Shown in pieces: positions 23,001 to 35,319 of a DNA stretch of 64,000 nt. Source of the stretch: Elmis aenea (lineage: Eukaryota; Arthropoda; Insecta; Coleoptera; Elmidae); contig OX393582.1 of NCBI GenBank assembly GCA_947652605.1, positions 10,316,544 to 10,380,543 of the forward strand. The letters are read 5' to 3'. The position numbers and the translations under genes are program-made. Numbering within the stretch: the stretch's first letter is position 1; each line of letters begins with the position of its first letter. The notes beneath the pieces are model-generated. The model saw only the letters and a list, made by a program, of their open reading frames with translations, had not been told where the DNA came from and made no database searches.

Positions 23001-26000
23001 TTTTTAATTTTTCGCGAAAAATGGGAAAAAGACAAAGGCTATAGTCTTTGCACTTTTTTCGACAAAAAAAATCGATTTTCTTAAAACTACAGCAAATGGC
23101 TTCAAACTTCTTATACACATTAGTTATGAGCGAATTCAGGATTATTAGCCCCTAAATACGATTTTTAATTTTTTGCTAAAAATGGGAAAAGTACAAAGGC
23201 TATAGTCTTTGCACTTTTTTCGACAAAAAAATCGATTTTCTTAAAACTACAGCAAATGGCTTCAAACTTCTTATACACGTTAGTTATGAGCAAATTAAGG
23301 ATTATTAGCCCCTAAATACGATTTTTAATTTTTTGTATAACTTTGGAAATTAAATTTCAAAATAGTTGAGACAAACGGCATTATACTAAGAAAACTAAAC
23401 TCTATAACATACTAAAATTTGAACAAAATCGTAAGAGCCGTTTTCGAGAAAATTTTTCAAAATTTTTAATTTTCTAAATAACTTTGTAAATTAAATTTCA
23501 AAATAGTTGAGACAAACGGCATTATACTAAGAAAAATAAACTCTATAACATACTAAAATTTGAACAAAATCGTAAGAGCCGTTTTCGAGAAAAATTTTCA
23601 AAATTTTTAATTTTCTGAATAACTTTGTAAATTATATTTCAAAATAGTTGAGACAAACGGCATTATACTAAAAAAAATAAACTCTATAACATACTGAAAT
23701 TTGAACAAAATCGTAAGAGCCGTTTTCGAGAAAAATTTTCAAAATTTTTAATTTTCTAAATAACTTTGTAAATTAAATTTCAAAATAGTTGAGACAAACG
23801 GCATTATACTAAGAAAAATAAACTCTATAACATACTAAAATTTGAAAAAAATCGTAAGAGCCGTTTTCGAGAAAAATTTTCAAAATTTTTATTTTTCTAA
23901 ATAACTTTGTAAATTAAATTTCAAAATAGTTGAGACAAACGGCATAATACTAAGAAAACAAGGCTTTATACTCTTGCACTTTTTTCGACAAAAAAAATCG
24001 ATTTTCTTAAAACTACAGCAAATGGCTTCAAACTTCTTATACACGTTAGTTATGAGCAAGTTAAGGATTATTAGCCCCTAAATACGATTTTTAATTTTTC
24101 GCGAAAAATGGGAAAAGTACAAAGGCTATTATAGTCTTTGCACTTTTTTCGACAAAAAAAATCGATTTTTCTAAAACTACAGCAAATGGCTTCAAACTTC
24201 TTATACACGTTAGTTATGAGCAAATTAAGGATTATTAGCCCCTAAATACGATTTTTAATTTTTTTTATAACTTTGGAAATTAAATTTCAAAATAGTTGAG
24301 ACAAACGGCATTATACTAAGAAAAATAAACTCTATAACATACTAAAATTTGAACAAAATCGTAAGAGCCGTTTTCGAGAAAAATTTTCAAAATTTTTAAT
24401 TTTCTGAATAACTTTGTAAATTTAATTTCAAAATAGTTGAGACAAACGGCATAATACTAAGAAAAAAAGGCTATATACTCTTTGCACTTTTTTCGACAAA
24501 AAATTCGATTTTCTTAAAACTATAGCAAATGGCTTTAAACTTCGTATACACGTTATTTATGGCCAAATTAAGGATTATTAGACTTAAAAATGACTTAATT
24601 TTTCATGAAAAATGGAAAAAGTACAAAGGCTATTATAGTCTTTGCACTTTTTTAGACAAAAAAATCGATTTTCTTAAAACTAATGCAAATGGCTTTAAAC
24701 TTCGTATACACGTTATTTATGGCCAAATTAAGGATTATTAGACTTAACAATGACTTTTAATTTTTCGCGAAAAATGGGAAAAGTACAAATGCTATATAGT
24801 CTTTGCAGTCTTTTCGACAAAAAAATCGATTTTTTTAAAACTACAGCAAATGGCTTCAAACTTCTTATACACGTTAGTTATGAGCAAATTAAGGATTATT
24901 AGCCCCTAAATACAATTTTGAATTTTTTGAATAACTTAAGAAATTAAATTTCAAAATAGTTGAGACAAACGGCATTATACTAAGAAAAATAAACTCTATA
25001 ACATACTAAAATTTGAACAAAATCGTAAGAGCCGTTTTCGAGAAAAATTTTCAAAATTTTTAATTTTCTGAATAACTTTGTAAATTATATTTCAAAATAG
25101 TTGAGACAAACGGCATTATACTAAGAAAAATAAACTCTATAACATACTAAAATTTGAACAAAATCGTAAGAGCCGTTTTCGAGAAAAATTTTCAAAATTT
25201 TTATTTTTCTAAATAACTTTGTAAATTAAATTTCAAAATAGTTGAGACAAACGGCATTGTACTAAGAAAAAAAGGCTATATACTCTTTGCACTTTTTTCA
25301 ACAAAAAAATCGATTTTCTTAAAACTATAGCAAATGGCTTCAAACTTCTTATACACGTTAGTTATGAGCAAGTTAAGGATTATTAGCCCCTAAATACGAT
25401 TTTTAATTTTTCGCGAAAAATGGGAAAAGTACAAATGCTTATAGTCTTTGCACTTTTTTCGACAAAAAAAATCGATTTTCTTAAAACTACAGCAAATGGC
25501 TTCAAACTTCTTATACACGTTAGTTATGAGCAAATTAAGGAATATTAGCCCCTAAATACGATTTTTAATTTTTCGCTAAAAATGGGAAAAGTACAAAGGC
25601 TATAGTCTTTGCACTTTTTTCGACAAAAAAATCGATTTTCTTAAAACTACAGTAAATGGCTTCAAACTTCTTATACACGTTAGTTATGAGCAAATTAAGG
25701 ATTATTAGCCCCTAAATACGATTTTTAATTTTTTCAATAACTTTGTAAATTAAATTTCAAAATAGTTGAGACAAACGGCATTATATTAAGAAAAATAAAC
25801 TCTATATTATACTAAATTTTGAACAAAATCGTAAGAGCCGTTTTCGAGAAAAATTTTCAAAATTTTTAATTTTCTGAATAACTTTGTAAATTTAATTTCA
25901 AAATAGTTGAGACAAACGGCATAATACTAAGAAAAAAAGGCTATATACTCTTTGCACTTTTTTCGACAAAAAATTCGATTTTCTTAAAACTATAGCAAAT

Positions 26001-26586
26001 GGCTTTAAACTTCGTATACACGTTATTTATGGCCAAATTAAGGATTATTAGACTTAAAAATGACTTAATTTTTCATGAAAAATGGAAAAAGTACAAAGGC
26101 TATTATAGTCTTTGCACTTTTTTAGACAAAAAAATCGATTTTCTTAAAACTAATGCAAATGGCTTTAAACTTCGTATACACGTTATTTATGGCCAAATTA
26201 AGGATTATTAGACTTAACAATGACTTTTAATTTTTCGTGAAAAATGGAAAAAGTACAAAGGCTATAGTCTTTGCACTTTTTTAGACAAAAAAATCGATTT
26301 TCTTAAAACTAATGCAAATGGCTTTAAACTTCGTATACACGTTATTTATAGCCAAATTAAGGTTTATTAGACTTAAAAATGACTTTTAATTTTTCGTGAA
26401 AAATGGAAAAAGTACAAAGGCTATATAGTCTTTGCACTTTTTTAGACAAAAAAATCGATTTTCTTAAAACTAATGCAAATTGCTTTAAACTTCGTATACA
26501 CGTTATTTATGGCCAAATTAAGGATTATTAGACTTAAAAATGACTTTTAATTTTTCGTGAAAAATGGAAAAAGTACAAAGGCTATA
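20010..26586 (+). repeat. Mosaic of satellite A, variant A2 and satellite B
   Basis: Satellite B has a ~141-bp period: GAATAACTTTGTAAATTAAA, TTTCAAAATAGTTGAGACAA, ACGGCATTATACTAAG, AAACTCTATAACATACT, TTTGAACAAAATCGTAAGAG, CCGTTTTCGAGAAAAATTTT, AAAATTTTTAATTTT. A2 differs from A by CTACAGCAAATGGCTTCAAA, TTATACACGTTAGTTATGAG and ATTAGCCCCTAAATACG. B runs occupy about 20010-20165, 20935-21985, 23330-23960, 24255-24460, 24920-25265 and 25735-25935, with A/A2 in between. All are in the same orientation. Confidence 0.95.
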
Positions 26587-28069
26587 CAGGGTTATTCAAA
26601 TTCGAGGCCCACCATGGGGATCTCGCTTATTATAATAGCTAGAGTATAGGTTTAAATTTGGCAAAGTTGCTAAATTTGATGCTCATTGATAGTCCAAAGA
26701 GAAATTGGAAATATCTCAAATGGTATCCGAGAAAATTAGGAAAAACTGGAAAATGCGATTTTTGAAAATCGTCTATAACTTCTTTGGAATTTGAAATATT
26801 TTAAATGTGTAAAGACATTGCCCAAGCAACTTTTCAAGCCCAATCGAATGGTGGTCACAAATTTCTGCTAGATCGATTCGTTTTTGTTTTATGACAACCA
26901 ACTTTGTTTTTTCTTATGGGAGCAATTTTTGCTATTTACATAATCAAATAGCATTAATTTTTCTGAATTCATCGATGTATCACACATGGTATTTTACTTT
27001 TTCTTTTATTCAAATTTAAAAAAAAACGTTTTTAACAATAACAACTATAAATCAGGTAGGCCGGTCATTGTAGTTTATGTTGTTTCCATGACAACCAATC
27101 AACAAAGTTTTGAAAGTCTATTACTTGTCACATTAATAAATTCGTAAATATCAACTTTAATAACGAAGAAAAACGCGATATGCTCCGAATTTTTTATACC
27201 GTTTTTTTAAGTTTTGTTATACTTTATCACATGCTTTATACAAATTTACTCAAGTTTCTGTTTAACATAGAAAAATTGTGTTTTTGCCGGATATGTTTGT
27301 AATAAAAATGTTTTTTTTTATTGTTATCTGAAACCGTTCTGCCATTTTTTTCTCTAATTTTGGCAAAAGCCTCATATTTCCCTATGTTTCTGTCCAACGA
27401 ACAAAAATATGTGTGCGAGGGTTGTCTTCTATCTGGATATGTTTCTGCATATCGTTGACTTGACAGTGTAGAGTTCCTATTCAATGAATAAAAAATTAAA
27501 GTTCATTTTTACGAATTTATTAATGTGACAAGTAACAGACTTTTAGTTTGTTGATTGGTAGTCATGGAAACAACATAAACTACAATGACCGACCTACCTG
27601 ATTTATAGTTGTTATTGTAAAAACCGTTTTTTTTTCAAATTTGACAATTAATGTAGAAGTAAAATACCATGTGTGATATCTCAATGGATTCAGAAAAATA
27701 AATGCTATTTGATTATGTAAATAGCGAAAATTGCTCCCATAAGAAAAAACAAAGTTGGTTGTCATAAAACAAAAACGAATCGATCTAGCAAAAATTTGTG
27801 ACGACCATTCGATTCGGCTTGAAAAGTTGCTTGGGCAATGTCTTTACACATTTAAAATAATTCAAATTCCAAAGGAGTTATAGACGATTTTCAAAAATCG
27901 CATTTTCCAGTTTTTCTTAATTTTCTCGGATACGGTTTGAGATATTTTTAATTTCTCTTTGGATTATCAATGAGCATCGAATTCACCAACTTTGCCAAAT
28001 TTAAACCTATACTCTAGCTATTATAATAAGCGAGATCCCCATGGTGGGCCTCGAATTTGAATAACCCTG
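26587..28069 (-). mobile_element. Long-TIR mariner-like element inserted in the satellite
   Basis: It begins CAGGGTTATTCAAATTCGAG, ends with the reverse complement, and sits in a TA of the satellite A junction (…GGCTA-TA / TA-TAGTCTTTGC). The inverted arms are about 550 bp each (26587-~27135, ~27520-28069) and include CCACCATGGGGATCTCGCTT. The central ~385 bp carries an N-terminal transposase relic on the minus strand. The flanking satellite monomer is otherwise continuous. Confidence 0.92.
27236..27484 (-). pseudogene. N-terminal (helix-turn-helix) relic of a mariner-type transposase
   Basis: The minus-strand frame reads SSQRYAETYPDRRQPSHTYF then CSLDRNIGKYEAFAKIREKNGR. This matches the paired-like DNA-binding start of the insect transposases whose C-terminus (DFFLWG…) survives at 6604 and 8210: a block of type AxxxYxExYPDRxxPSHxxFxRLxxxxxxxGxF. 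The frame then decays into unrelated sequence. No catalytic residues remain. Confidence 0.7.
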
Positions 28070-31000
28070 TATAGTCTTTGCACTTTTTTAGACAAAAAAA
28101 TCGATTTTCTTAAAACTAATGCAAATTGCTTTAAACTTCGTATACACGTTATTTATGGCCAAATTAAGGATTATTAGACTTAAAAATGACTTTTAATTTT
28201 TCGTGAAAAATGGAAAAAGTACAAAGGCTATAGTCTTTGCACTTTTTTAGACAAAAAAATCGATTTTCTTAAAACTAATGCAAATGGCTTTAAACTTCGT
28301 ATACACGTTATTTATGGCCAAATTAAGGATTATTAGACTTAACAATGACTTTTAATTTTTCGCGAAAAATGGGAAAAGTACAAATGCTATATAGTCTTTG
28401 CAGTCTTTTCGACAAAAAAATCGATTTTTTTAAAACTACAGCAAATGGCTTCAAACTTCTTATACACGTTAGTTATGAGCAAATTAAGGATTATTAGCCC
28501 CTAAATACAATTTTGAATTTTTTGAATAACTTAAGAAATTAAATTTCAAAATAGTTGAGACAAACGGCATTATACTAAGAAAAATAAACTCTATAACATA
28601 CTAAAATTTGAACAAAATCGTAAGAGCCGTTTTCGAGAAAAATTTTCAAAATTTTTAATTTTCTGAATAACTTTGTAAATTAAATTTCAAAATAGTTGAG
28701 ACAAACGGCATTATACTAAGAAAAATAAACTCTATAACATACTAAAATTTGAACAAAATCGTAAGAGCCGTTTTCGAGAAAAATTTTCAAAATTTTTAAT
28801 TTTCTGAATAACTTTGTAAATTATATTTCAAAATAGTTGAGACAAACGGCATTATACTAAGAAAAATAAACTCTATAACATACTAAAATTTGAACAAAAT
28901 CGTAAGAGCCGTTTTCGAGAAAAATTTTCAAAATTTTTATTTTTCTAAATAACTTTGTAAATTAAATTTCAAAATAGTTGAGACAAACGGCATTGTACTA
29001 AGAAAAAAAGGCTATATACTCTTTGCACTTTTTTCAACAAAAAAATCGATTTTCTTAAAACTATAGCAAATGGCTTCAAACTTCTTATACACGTTAGTTA
29101 TGAGCAAGTTAAGGATTATTAGCCCCTAAATACGATTTTTAATTTTTCGCGAAAAATGGGAAAAGTACAAATGCTTATAGTCTTTGCACTTTTTTCGACA
29201 AAAAAAATCGATTTTCTTAAAACTACAGCAAATGGCTTCAAACTTCTTATACACGTTAGTTATGAGCAAATTAAGGAATATTAGCCCCTAAATACGATTT
29301 TTAATTTTTCGCTAAAAATGGGAAAAGTACAAAGGCTATAGTCTTTGCACTTTTTTCGACAAAAAAATCGATTTTCTTAAAACTACAGTAAATGGCTTCA
29401 AACTTCTTATACACGTTAGTTATGAGCAAATTAAGGATTATTAGCCCCTAAATACGATTTTTAATTTTTTCAATAACTTTGTAAATTAAATTTCAAAATA
29501 GTTGAGACAAACGGCATTATATTAAGAAAAATAAACTCTATATTATACTAAATTTTGAACAAAATCGTAAGAGCCGTTTTCAAGAAAAATTTTCAAAATT
29601 TTTAATTTTCTGAATAACTTTGTAAATTAAATTTCAAAATAGTTGAGACAAACGGCATTATACTAAGAAAAATAAACTCTATAACATACTAAAATTTGAA
29701 CAAAATCGTAAGAGCCGTTTTCGAGAAAAATTTTCAAAATTTTTAATTTTCTGAATAACTTTGTAAATTATATTTCAAAATAGTTGAGACAAACGGCATT
29801 ATACTAAGAAAAATAAACTCTATAACATACTGAAATTTGAACAAAATCGTAAGAGCCGTTTTCGAGAAAAATTTTCAAAATTTTTAATTTTCTAAATAAC
29901 TTTGTAAATTAAATTTCAAAATAGTTGAGACAAACGGCATTATACTAAGAAAAATAAACTCTATAACATACTAAAATTTGAACAAAATCGTAAGAACCGT
30001 TTTCGAGAAAAATTTTCAAAATTTTTAATTTTCTAAATAACTTTGTAAATTAAATTTCAAAATAGTTGAGACAAACGGCATTATACTAAGAAAAATAAAC
30101 TCTATAACATACTAAAATTTGAACAAAATCGTAAGAGCCGTTTTCGAGAAAAATTTTAAAAATTTTTAATTTTCCAAATAACTTTGTAAATTAAATTTCA
30201 AAATAGTTGAGACAAACGGCATTATACTAAGAAAATCAAACTTTATAACATACTAAAATTTGAACAAAATCGTAAGAGCCGTTTTCGAGAAAAATTTTCA
30301 AAATTTTTATTTTTCTAAATAACTTTGTCAATTAATTTTCAAAATAGTTGAGACAAACGGCATAATACTAAGAAAAAAAGGCTATATACTCTTTGCACTT
30401 TTTTCGACAAATAATTCGATTTTCTTAAAACTATTGTAAATTGCTTTAAACATCGTATTAACGTTATTTATAGCCAAATTAAGGATTATTAGTCCTTAAA
30501 TAGAATATTTATTGTTTGGTGAAAAATGGGAAAAGTACAAAGGTATAGTCTTTGCACTTTTTTAGACAAAAAAATCGATTTTCTTAAAACTAATGCAAAT
30601 GGCTTTAAACTTCGTATACACGTTATTTATGGCCAAATTAAGGATTATTAGACTTAACAATGACTTTTAATTTTTCGTGAAAAATGGAAAAAGTACAAAG
30701 GCTATAGTCTTTGCACTTTTTTAGACAAAAAAATCGATTTTCTTAAAAATAATGCAAATGGCTTTAAACTTCGTATACACGTTATTTATGGCCAAATTAA
30801 GGATTATTAGACTTAAAAATGACTTTTAATGTTTCGTGAAAAATGGAAAAAGTACAAAGGCTATTATAGTCTTTGCACTTTTTAAGACAAAAAAATCGAT
30901 TTTCTTAAAACTAATGCAAATGGCTTTAAACTTCGTATACACGTTATTTATGGCCAAATTAAGGATTATTAGACTTAACAATGACTTTTAGTTTTTCGTG

Positions 31001-31520
31001 AAAAATGGAAAAAGTACAAAGGCTATAGTCTTTGCACTTTTTTAGACAAAAAAATCGATTTTCTTAAAACTCATGCAAATGGCTTTAAACTTCGTATACA
31101 CGTTAATTATGGCCAAATTAAGGATTATTAGACTTAAAAATGACCTTTAATTTTTCGTGAAAAATGGAAAAAGTACAAAGGTTATAGTCTTTGCACTTTT
31201 TTAGACAAAAAAATCGATTTTCTTAAAACTAATGCAAATTGCTTTAAACTTCGTATACACGTTATTTATGGCCAAATTAAGGATTATAAGACTTAAAAAT
31301 GACTTTTAATTTTTCGTGAAAAATGGAAAAAGTACAAAGGCTATATACTTTTTTAGACAAAAAAATCGATTTTCTTAAAACTAATGCAAATTGCTTTAAA
31401 CTTCGTATACACGTTATTTATGGCCAAATTAAGGATTATTAGACTTAAAAATGACTTTTAATTTTTCGTGAAAAATGGAAAAAGTACAAAGGCTATATAT
31501 AGTCTTTGCACTTTTTCGAG
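28070..31520 (+). repeat. Satellite A/A2/B mosaic, continuation to the right of the inserted transposon
   Basis: A and A2 occupy ~28070-28520, 29000-29465 and 30375-31520. B occupies ~28520-28995 and 29465-30375. 28355-29620 repeats the order and private variants of 24760-25880 (for example the CTTTGCAGTCTTTTCGAC variant, ACTTAAGAAATT, and the CTATATTATACTAAATTTTG variant of B). This indicates a recent segmental duplication of more than 1.2 kb inside the array. Confidence 0.95.
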
Positions 31521-33071
31521 ATATTTGCTTATGGGTTTCAAAGTTTTGGTATTAGGATCACATAAATGAGAGGAGTGTCATCGCTTTTATTTGACGCAAG
31601 TAAAATCAGACATTACGTTGGACCAATCAGCATCGCCATCCATGTAAACACCTCTCAGATGATTAATTGCAAATGGCGTAAACTTTTACGCGTAATTTAC
31701 AGCCTAAATAATCATTATCAGCCCTCAAGATCAAATAAAATTTAGGATAAGGCTTGTTTTCTCTAATTAATAGTTTTTTTCTTTCTAATTGGTTTTGTTT
31801 GGAGCACGGTAAACTTCAGAGCACCAAGACAAAGGATAAGAACGGAGGAATCCACACATTAACCAAATCGGTCTTCCAAAATTTGTGAGCATATTTATGA
31901 GATACCTTATTGAAGATTGTTAATATAAAAGTTATTTTTTTCAGTATCTGCAGTAAAATTTGTTTCCCCAGTTAATATTTTTTTCTTTTTCAGCTTCTCC
32001 TGCTTGCAGCATCACAAAGTACCTACCAAAACGGTATTTCATCAAGTAAACGAAGTAATAGCCAAAACTTGTCTTCCAAAATTCGTGAGTATATTTCTAA
32101 ATAACCTAATATAACAAACGTGCTTTAGAAATTGTTAAATTGACGACTTGGCATATTAGTATGTTCAACAAAACTTTTTTTTTTTAAATTTGCATATAAT
32201 ATTGTTTCCACTAGTTAATAATTTTTGCTTTTAATTGCCTTCTTATTGTTTTGTTATTGTCCATTAGTTTGTTTTTTTCCTTAACCTAGTGCAAAGTTTA
32301 TTATCAGTATGTAGGTACGTGTGTAAAGTCCTAAGCCATTAAATTTTGTTAAAAAATATTGGTTTTCCCTTGAAACTTTCCATTAAAACTTCAAACCATA
32401 TTATGGTTAAATTGTTGATTAATTGTTTGTTACTATTAAGCTTTCAGAAATATGCATTGTCCTAAAATTTTTCTTTAATCTCCAGGCGCAGTATTCTTGG
32501 TGTTCCTGCGTAGCAGTCTGTGCAAGAAGTTCCTTTTCAACAGTAGCAGTAATTCTGTTTGATGCATCTATATTTAAAATATCTAAGTATACTATAATTA
32601 TGCAACAAAACACAGTATATTGTTTAATAAATGTGTATAGAATTTTATGTTTGATGGCTATAAATAAAATATATTGTTCCATTCTTATTTGCTTTATTTG
32701 TCATCCCTTCAACATCTTTCATATTTTGGGGTGAAAGCCATTTTAGTTTAAATGTTCACAAACCAATACTTTTAACGCCACACGATCTCATGCAACTCAT
32801 GTGATCCTGATACTTTCTTTAAACCAAAAATCAAAATTCTCGTCCTAAAATCTAAACTGCAAAAATCTATTGTAACGTAATAAAAGATCTCTTCACACTT
32901 CTGTGATCCTAATCCTTCTTCAACCAAGTTTCTAGAACGAAAATGTCGAATGAATCTTCTGTTTTGAGTTTTAAGATTATCAGGATCACAAAAGTGAGAA
33001 GAAGTTAACTCGGCTTTGTCTCACACACGTTTCATTACAATTGGGATTTTCCATTCAAAAATTGTACTAAA

Positions 33072-33340
33072 GTATCAGGATCACAGAAGTTGCATGGGAT
33101 GTTTTGTTTTGTTACAAGGCGGGCTTGTCCCCTGGTGGCGAATAGCCAAACTAAATTTTCTGTAATCCTGGATACACAGATTTTATTACGATTGGGATTG
33201 TTGATTCAAAAATTGAACTTAAGTATCAGGATCACAGAAGTTGCATGGGATGTTTTGTTTACAAGGCGGGCTAGTTCCCTGGTGGCGAATACCCAAACTA
33301 AATTTTTGAACAGTTTTCTGTAATCCTGGATACATTTTTG
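33072..33340 (+). repeat. ~151-bp tandem duplication
   Basis: AGTATCAGGATCACAGAAGT … GGGATGTTTTGTTT … AAGGCGGGCT … TGGTGGCGAATA … AACTAAATTTT … CTGTAATCCTGGATACA occurs at 33072 and again at 33223. A short open frame spans the duplication but is not conserved between the two copies. Confidence 0.8.
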
Positions 33341-33376
33341 CAGTTTGCTTGTTATTAAATATGTTCTGGGAAATCT

Positions 33377-33632
33377 ATGTCGTTGAAGTTAGCTTGGGAT
33401 TTGGATTGGGTTCTGTTCTCGGATAACCCATATTACAGTAGACCAGATGATAAGTCAACATGATTTAAAACCATTTAAAAAAATACTTAAATCGGCTTTA
33501 TCACAATGTTTATCCAATTATTGCATTGATTTGTCTCAACATTGTGAATCGTAGCAAACAAAAACTAAATATTTTACAGAGATAAAAATGTTTCACTGTA
33601 ATTCAAAATCTTTTAATACATACATAATATAC
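33377..33632 (+). pseudogene. Broken inverted copy of the small secreted-protein ORF at 34768-35028
   Basis: The + strand frame reads SLKLAWDLDWVLFSDNPYYS then RPDDKST and a stop (TGA ~33462). The intact minus-strand copy continues HDFKTIKKILKSALSQCLCN. The DNA match extends past the coding part to ~33632 as an inverted repeat of 34686-34947. The stop and later shifts make it non-functional in this form. Confidence 0.6.
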
Positions 33633-33784
33633 AAAGCCATTAGGTCTTTGCAAATAAATTTTGAACTGGATCTGCCGTGGGGAAAACTTCGTACGAATGC
33701 GAAAATTGTTAAGTACATACATATACAAGGCTTTCTATTGGCAGAGTGCTACAAAATAATCTTTTTTTCGAAAACAAAAAATTT

Positions 33785-34137
33785 TTGTAAATTAGACCTT
33801 AAAATAGTTGAGACAAACGGCATTATACTTAGAAAAATAAACTCTATAACATACTAAAATTTGAACAAAATCTTAAAAGCCGTTTTCGAGAAAAATTTTC
33901 AAAATTTTCAATTTTTTGAATAACTTTGTAAATTAAATTTCAAAATAGTTGAGACTAACGGCATTATACTAAAAAAAATAAACTCTATAACATACTAAAA
34001 TTTGAACAAAATCGTAGGGGCCGTTTTCGAGAAAAATTTTCAAAATTTTTAATTTTTTGACTAACTTTGTAAATTAAATTTCAAAATAGTTGAGACAAAC
34101 GGCATTATACTAAGAAAAATAAACTCCATAACCAGTA
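33785..34137 (+). repeat. Satellite B, short block (about 2.5 diverged copies)
   Basis: AAATAGTTGAGACAAACGGC and TTTGAACAAAATC recur at ~140-bp spacing, with more changes than in the main array. The block stops inside a monomer at CTCCATAAC, where a hAT-like terminus begins. Confidence 0.9.
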
Positions 34138-34612
34138 GCGGACTGGAAAATTCAACCGGCCCGGGAAAAACCTGCTAGACCGGCTCCCAAAAAAAGAATG
34201 TTTTTATTTTTGCGAGCGAACTCTCGGCATATTGCCGGACCTTTTTCAGACGGCCGTGGATGATATCAAAAAGTGTTTTATTTGCACTTTCTTTACATGG
34301 TTGGATGCGCCAGTCTTTTAGCTACATTTTAAACAACGACTCAAAATTTTCGGTCCGCTAATAACGGAGTATCGATTTTTTTTGTAGACCCAGATGTTTT
34401 TATTTTTGCGAGCGAACTCTCGGCATATTGCCGGACCTTTTTCAGACGGCCGTGGATGATATCAAAAAGTGTTTTATTTGCACTTTCTTTACATCGTTGG
34501 ATGCGCCAGTCTTAGCTACATTTTAAACACCGAATCAAAATTTTCGGGACGCTAATAACGGAGTTACGAATTTTTTTGTAGACCGAGATGTTTTTATTTT
34601 TGCGAGCGAATT
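34138..34612 (+). mobile_element. hAT-like left end with three ~195-bp tandem subrepeats, right end missing
   Basis: CAGTAGCGGACTGG followed by CCGGCCCGGG resembles a hAT terminus and interrupts a satellite B monomer. Downstream, ATGTTTTTATTTTTGCGAGC starts at 34198, 34394 and 34588 (periods 196 and 194). Each full copy carries CATATTGCCGGACCTTTTTC and CGGCCGTGGATGATATC. The third copy breaks off directly into satellite B at ~34610, so the right terminus was lost. Confidence 0.6.
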
Positions 34613-34690
34613 TTTAATTTTTTGAATAACTTTGTAAATTAAATTTCAAAATAGTTAAGACAAAGGGCATTATACTTAGAAAAATAAACT
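34610..34690 (+). repeat. Satellite B fragment
   Basis: TTTTTTGAATAACTTTGTAA through GGGCATTATACTTAG to AAACTCTATG is part of one B monomer, cut at both sides. Confidence 0.85.
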
Positions 34691-34767
34691 CTATGTATGT
34701 ATGTATTTAAAGATTTTGAATTACAGTGGAACATTTTTATCTCTGTAAAATATTTTGTTTTTATTTG

Positions 34768-35028
34768 TTACGATTTACAATGATGAGACAAATCAATGCA
34801 ATAATTGCATAAACATTGTGATAAAGCCGATTTAAGTATTTTTTTAATGGTTTTAAAATCATGTTGATTATCTGGTCCACTGTAATATGAGTTATCCGAG
34901 AACAGAACCCAATCCAAATCCCAAGCTAACTTCAACGACGTGGGAAATCTTACGCATTGAGTGTTGCATACAAGAAATAAGAACACAAAATATAGTAAAA
35001 TTTTTATTATTTCAATAAAACAACACAA
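34768..35028 (-). CDS. Hypothetical small secreted protein (86 aa), unrecognised
   Basis: Minus-strand ORF from ATG 35028. The N-terminus is strongly hydrophobic (IIKILLYFVFLFLVCNTQC), a plausible signal peptide cleaved near residue 24. The mature part is about 60 residues with a KLAWDLDWVLFSDN block, a Lys-rich stretch and several cysteines near the C-terminus (SQCLCNYCIDLSHHCKS). I do not recognise the family. A copy of the C-terminal half lies inverted at 33377-33560 and is broken by a stop, so this could itself be one exon of a dead or duplicated gene. It sits between satellite blocks. Purifying selection cannot be judged from one sequence. Confidence 0.3.
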   Translation of the reverse strand: MCCFIEIIKILLYFVFLFLVCNTQCVRFPTSLKLAWDLDWVLFSDNSYYSGPDNQHDFKTIKKILKSALSQCLCNYCIDLSHHCKS

Positions 35029-35319
35029 ACGTTAACAAATCAATTTTTAGGAAAAGTCACAACTAATAACTTACTTATAATTATGATACATTTAAACAGC
35101 ATGCTGAATATGCATTACTTCGCGTATTTTTGTAGTATCTCAATAACAGCATTTTTAATTTATAAAAGTAATCATAATAACCTTTCAAAAAGAATCTGGA
35201 AAACTTTAACAATAATCAGTGAAAACAATCCTTACAATAAAATTACACGTGTTTTTACATCTAAATTTGCAGTGTAAAATAACTTAAAGACAACTATTAT
35301 AATTCTAACATAACTGGAT

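Larger units (their letters stand above)
31521..33784. other. Non-satellite island between satellite blocks
   Basis: The left edge (31660-31760) is a strongly diverged satellite-A-like segment (ATTGCAAATGGCGTAAACTT … CAGCCTAAATAATCATTATC). 31875-32100 contains two copies of CTTCCAAAATTTGTGAG-type sequence, whose reverse complement recurs near 38238. No gene was recognised; short open frames around 32420-32730 lack any family signature. Confidence 0.5.

Noticed and set aside
16376..26211. Open frames of 70-96 codons repeated in the satellite (for example 16376-16666, 18131-18421, 24529-24741, 25999-26211)
   Set aside because: They are translations across satellite A monomers. Frame and length vary with indels between monomers, and nothing indicates coding constraint.
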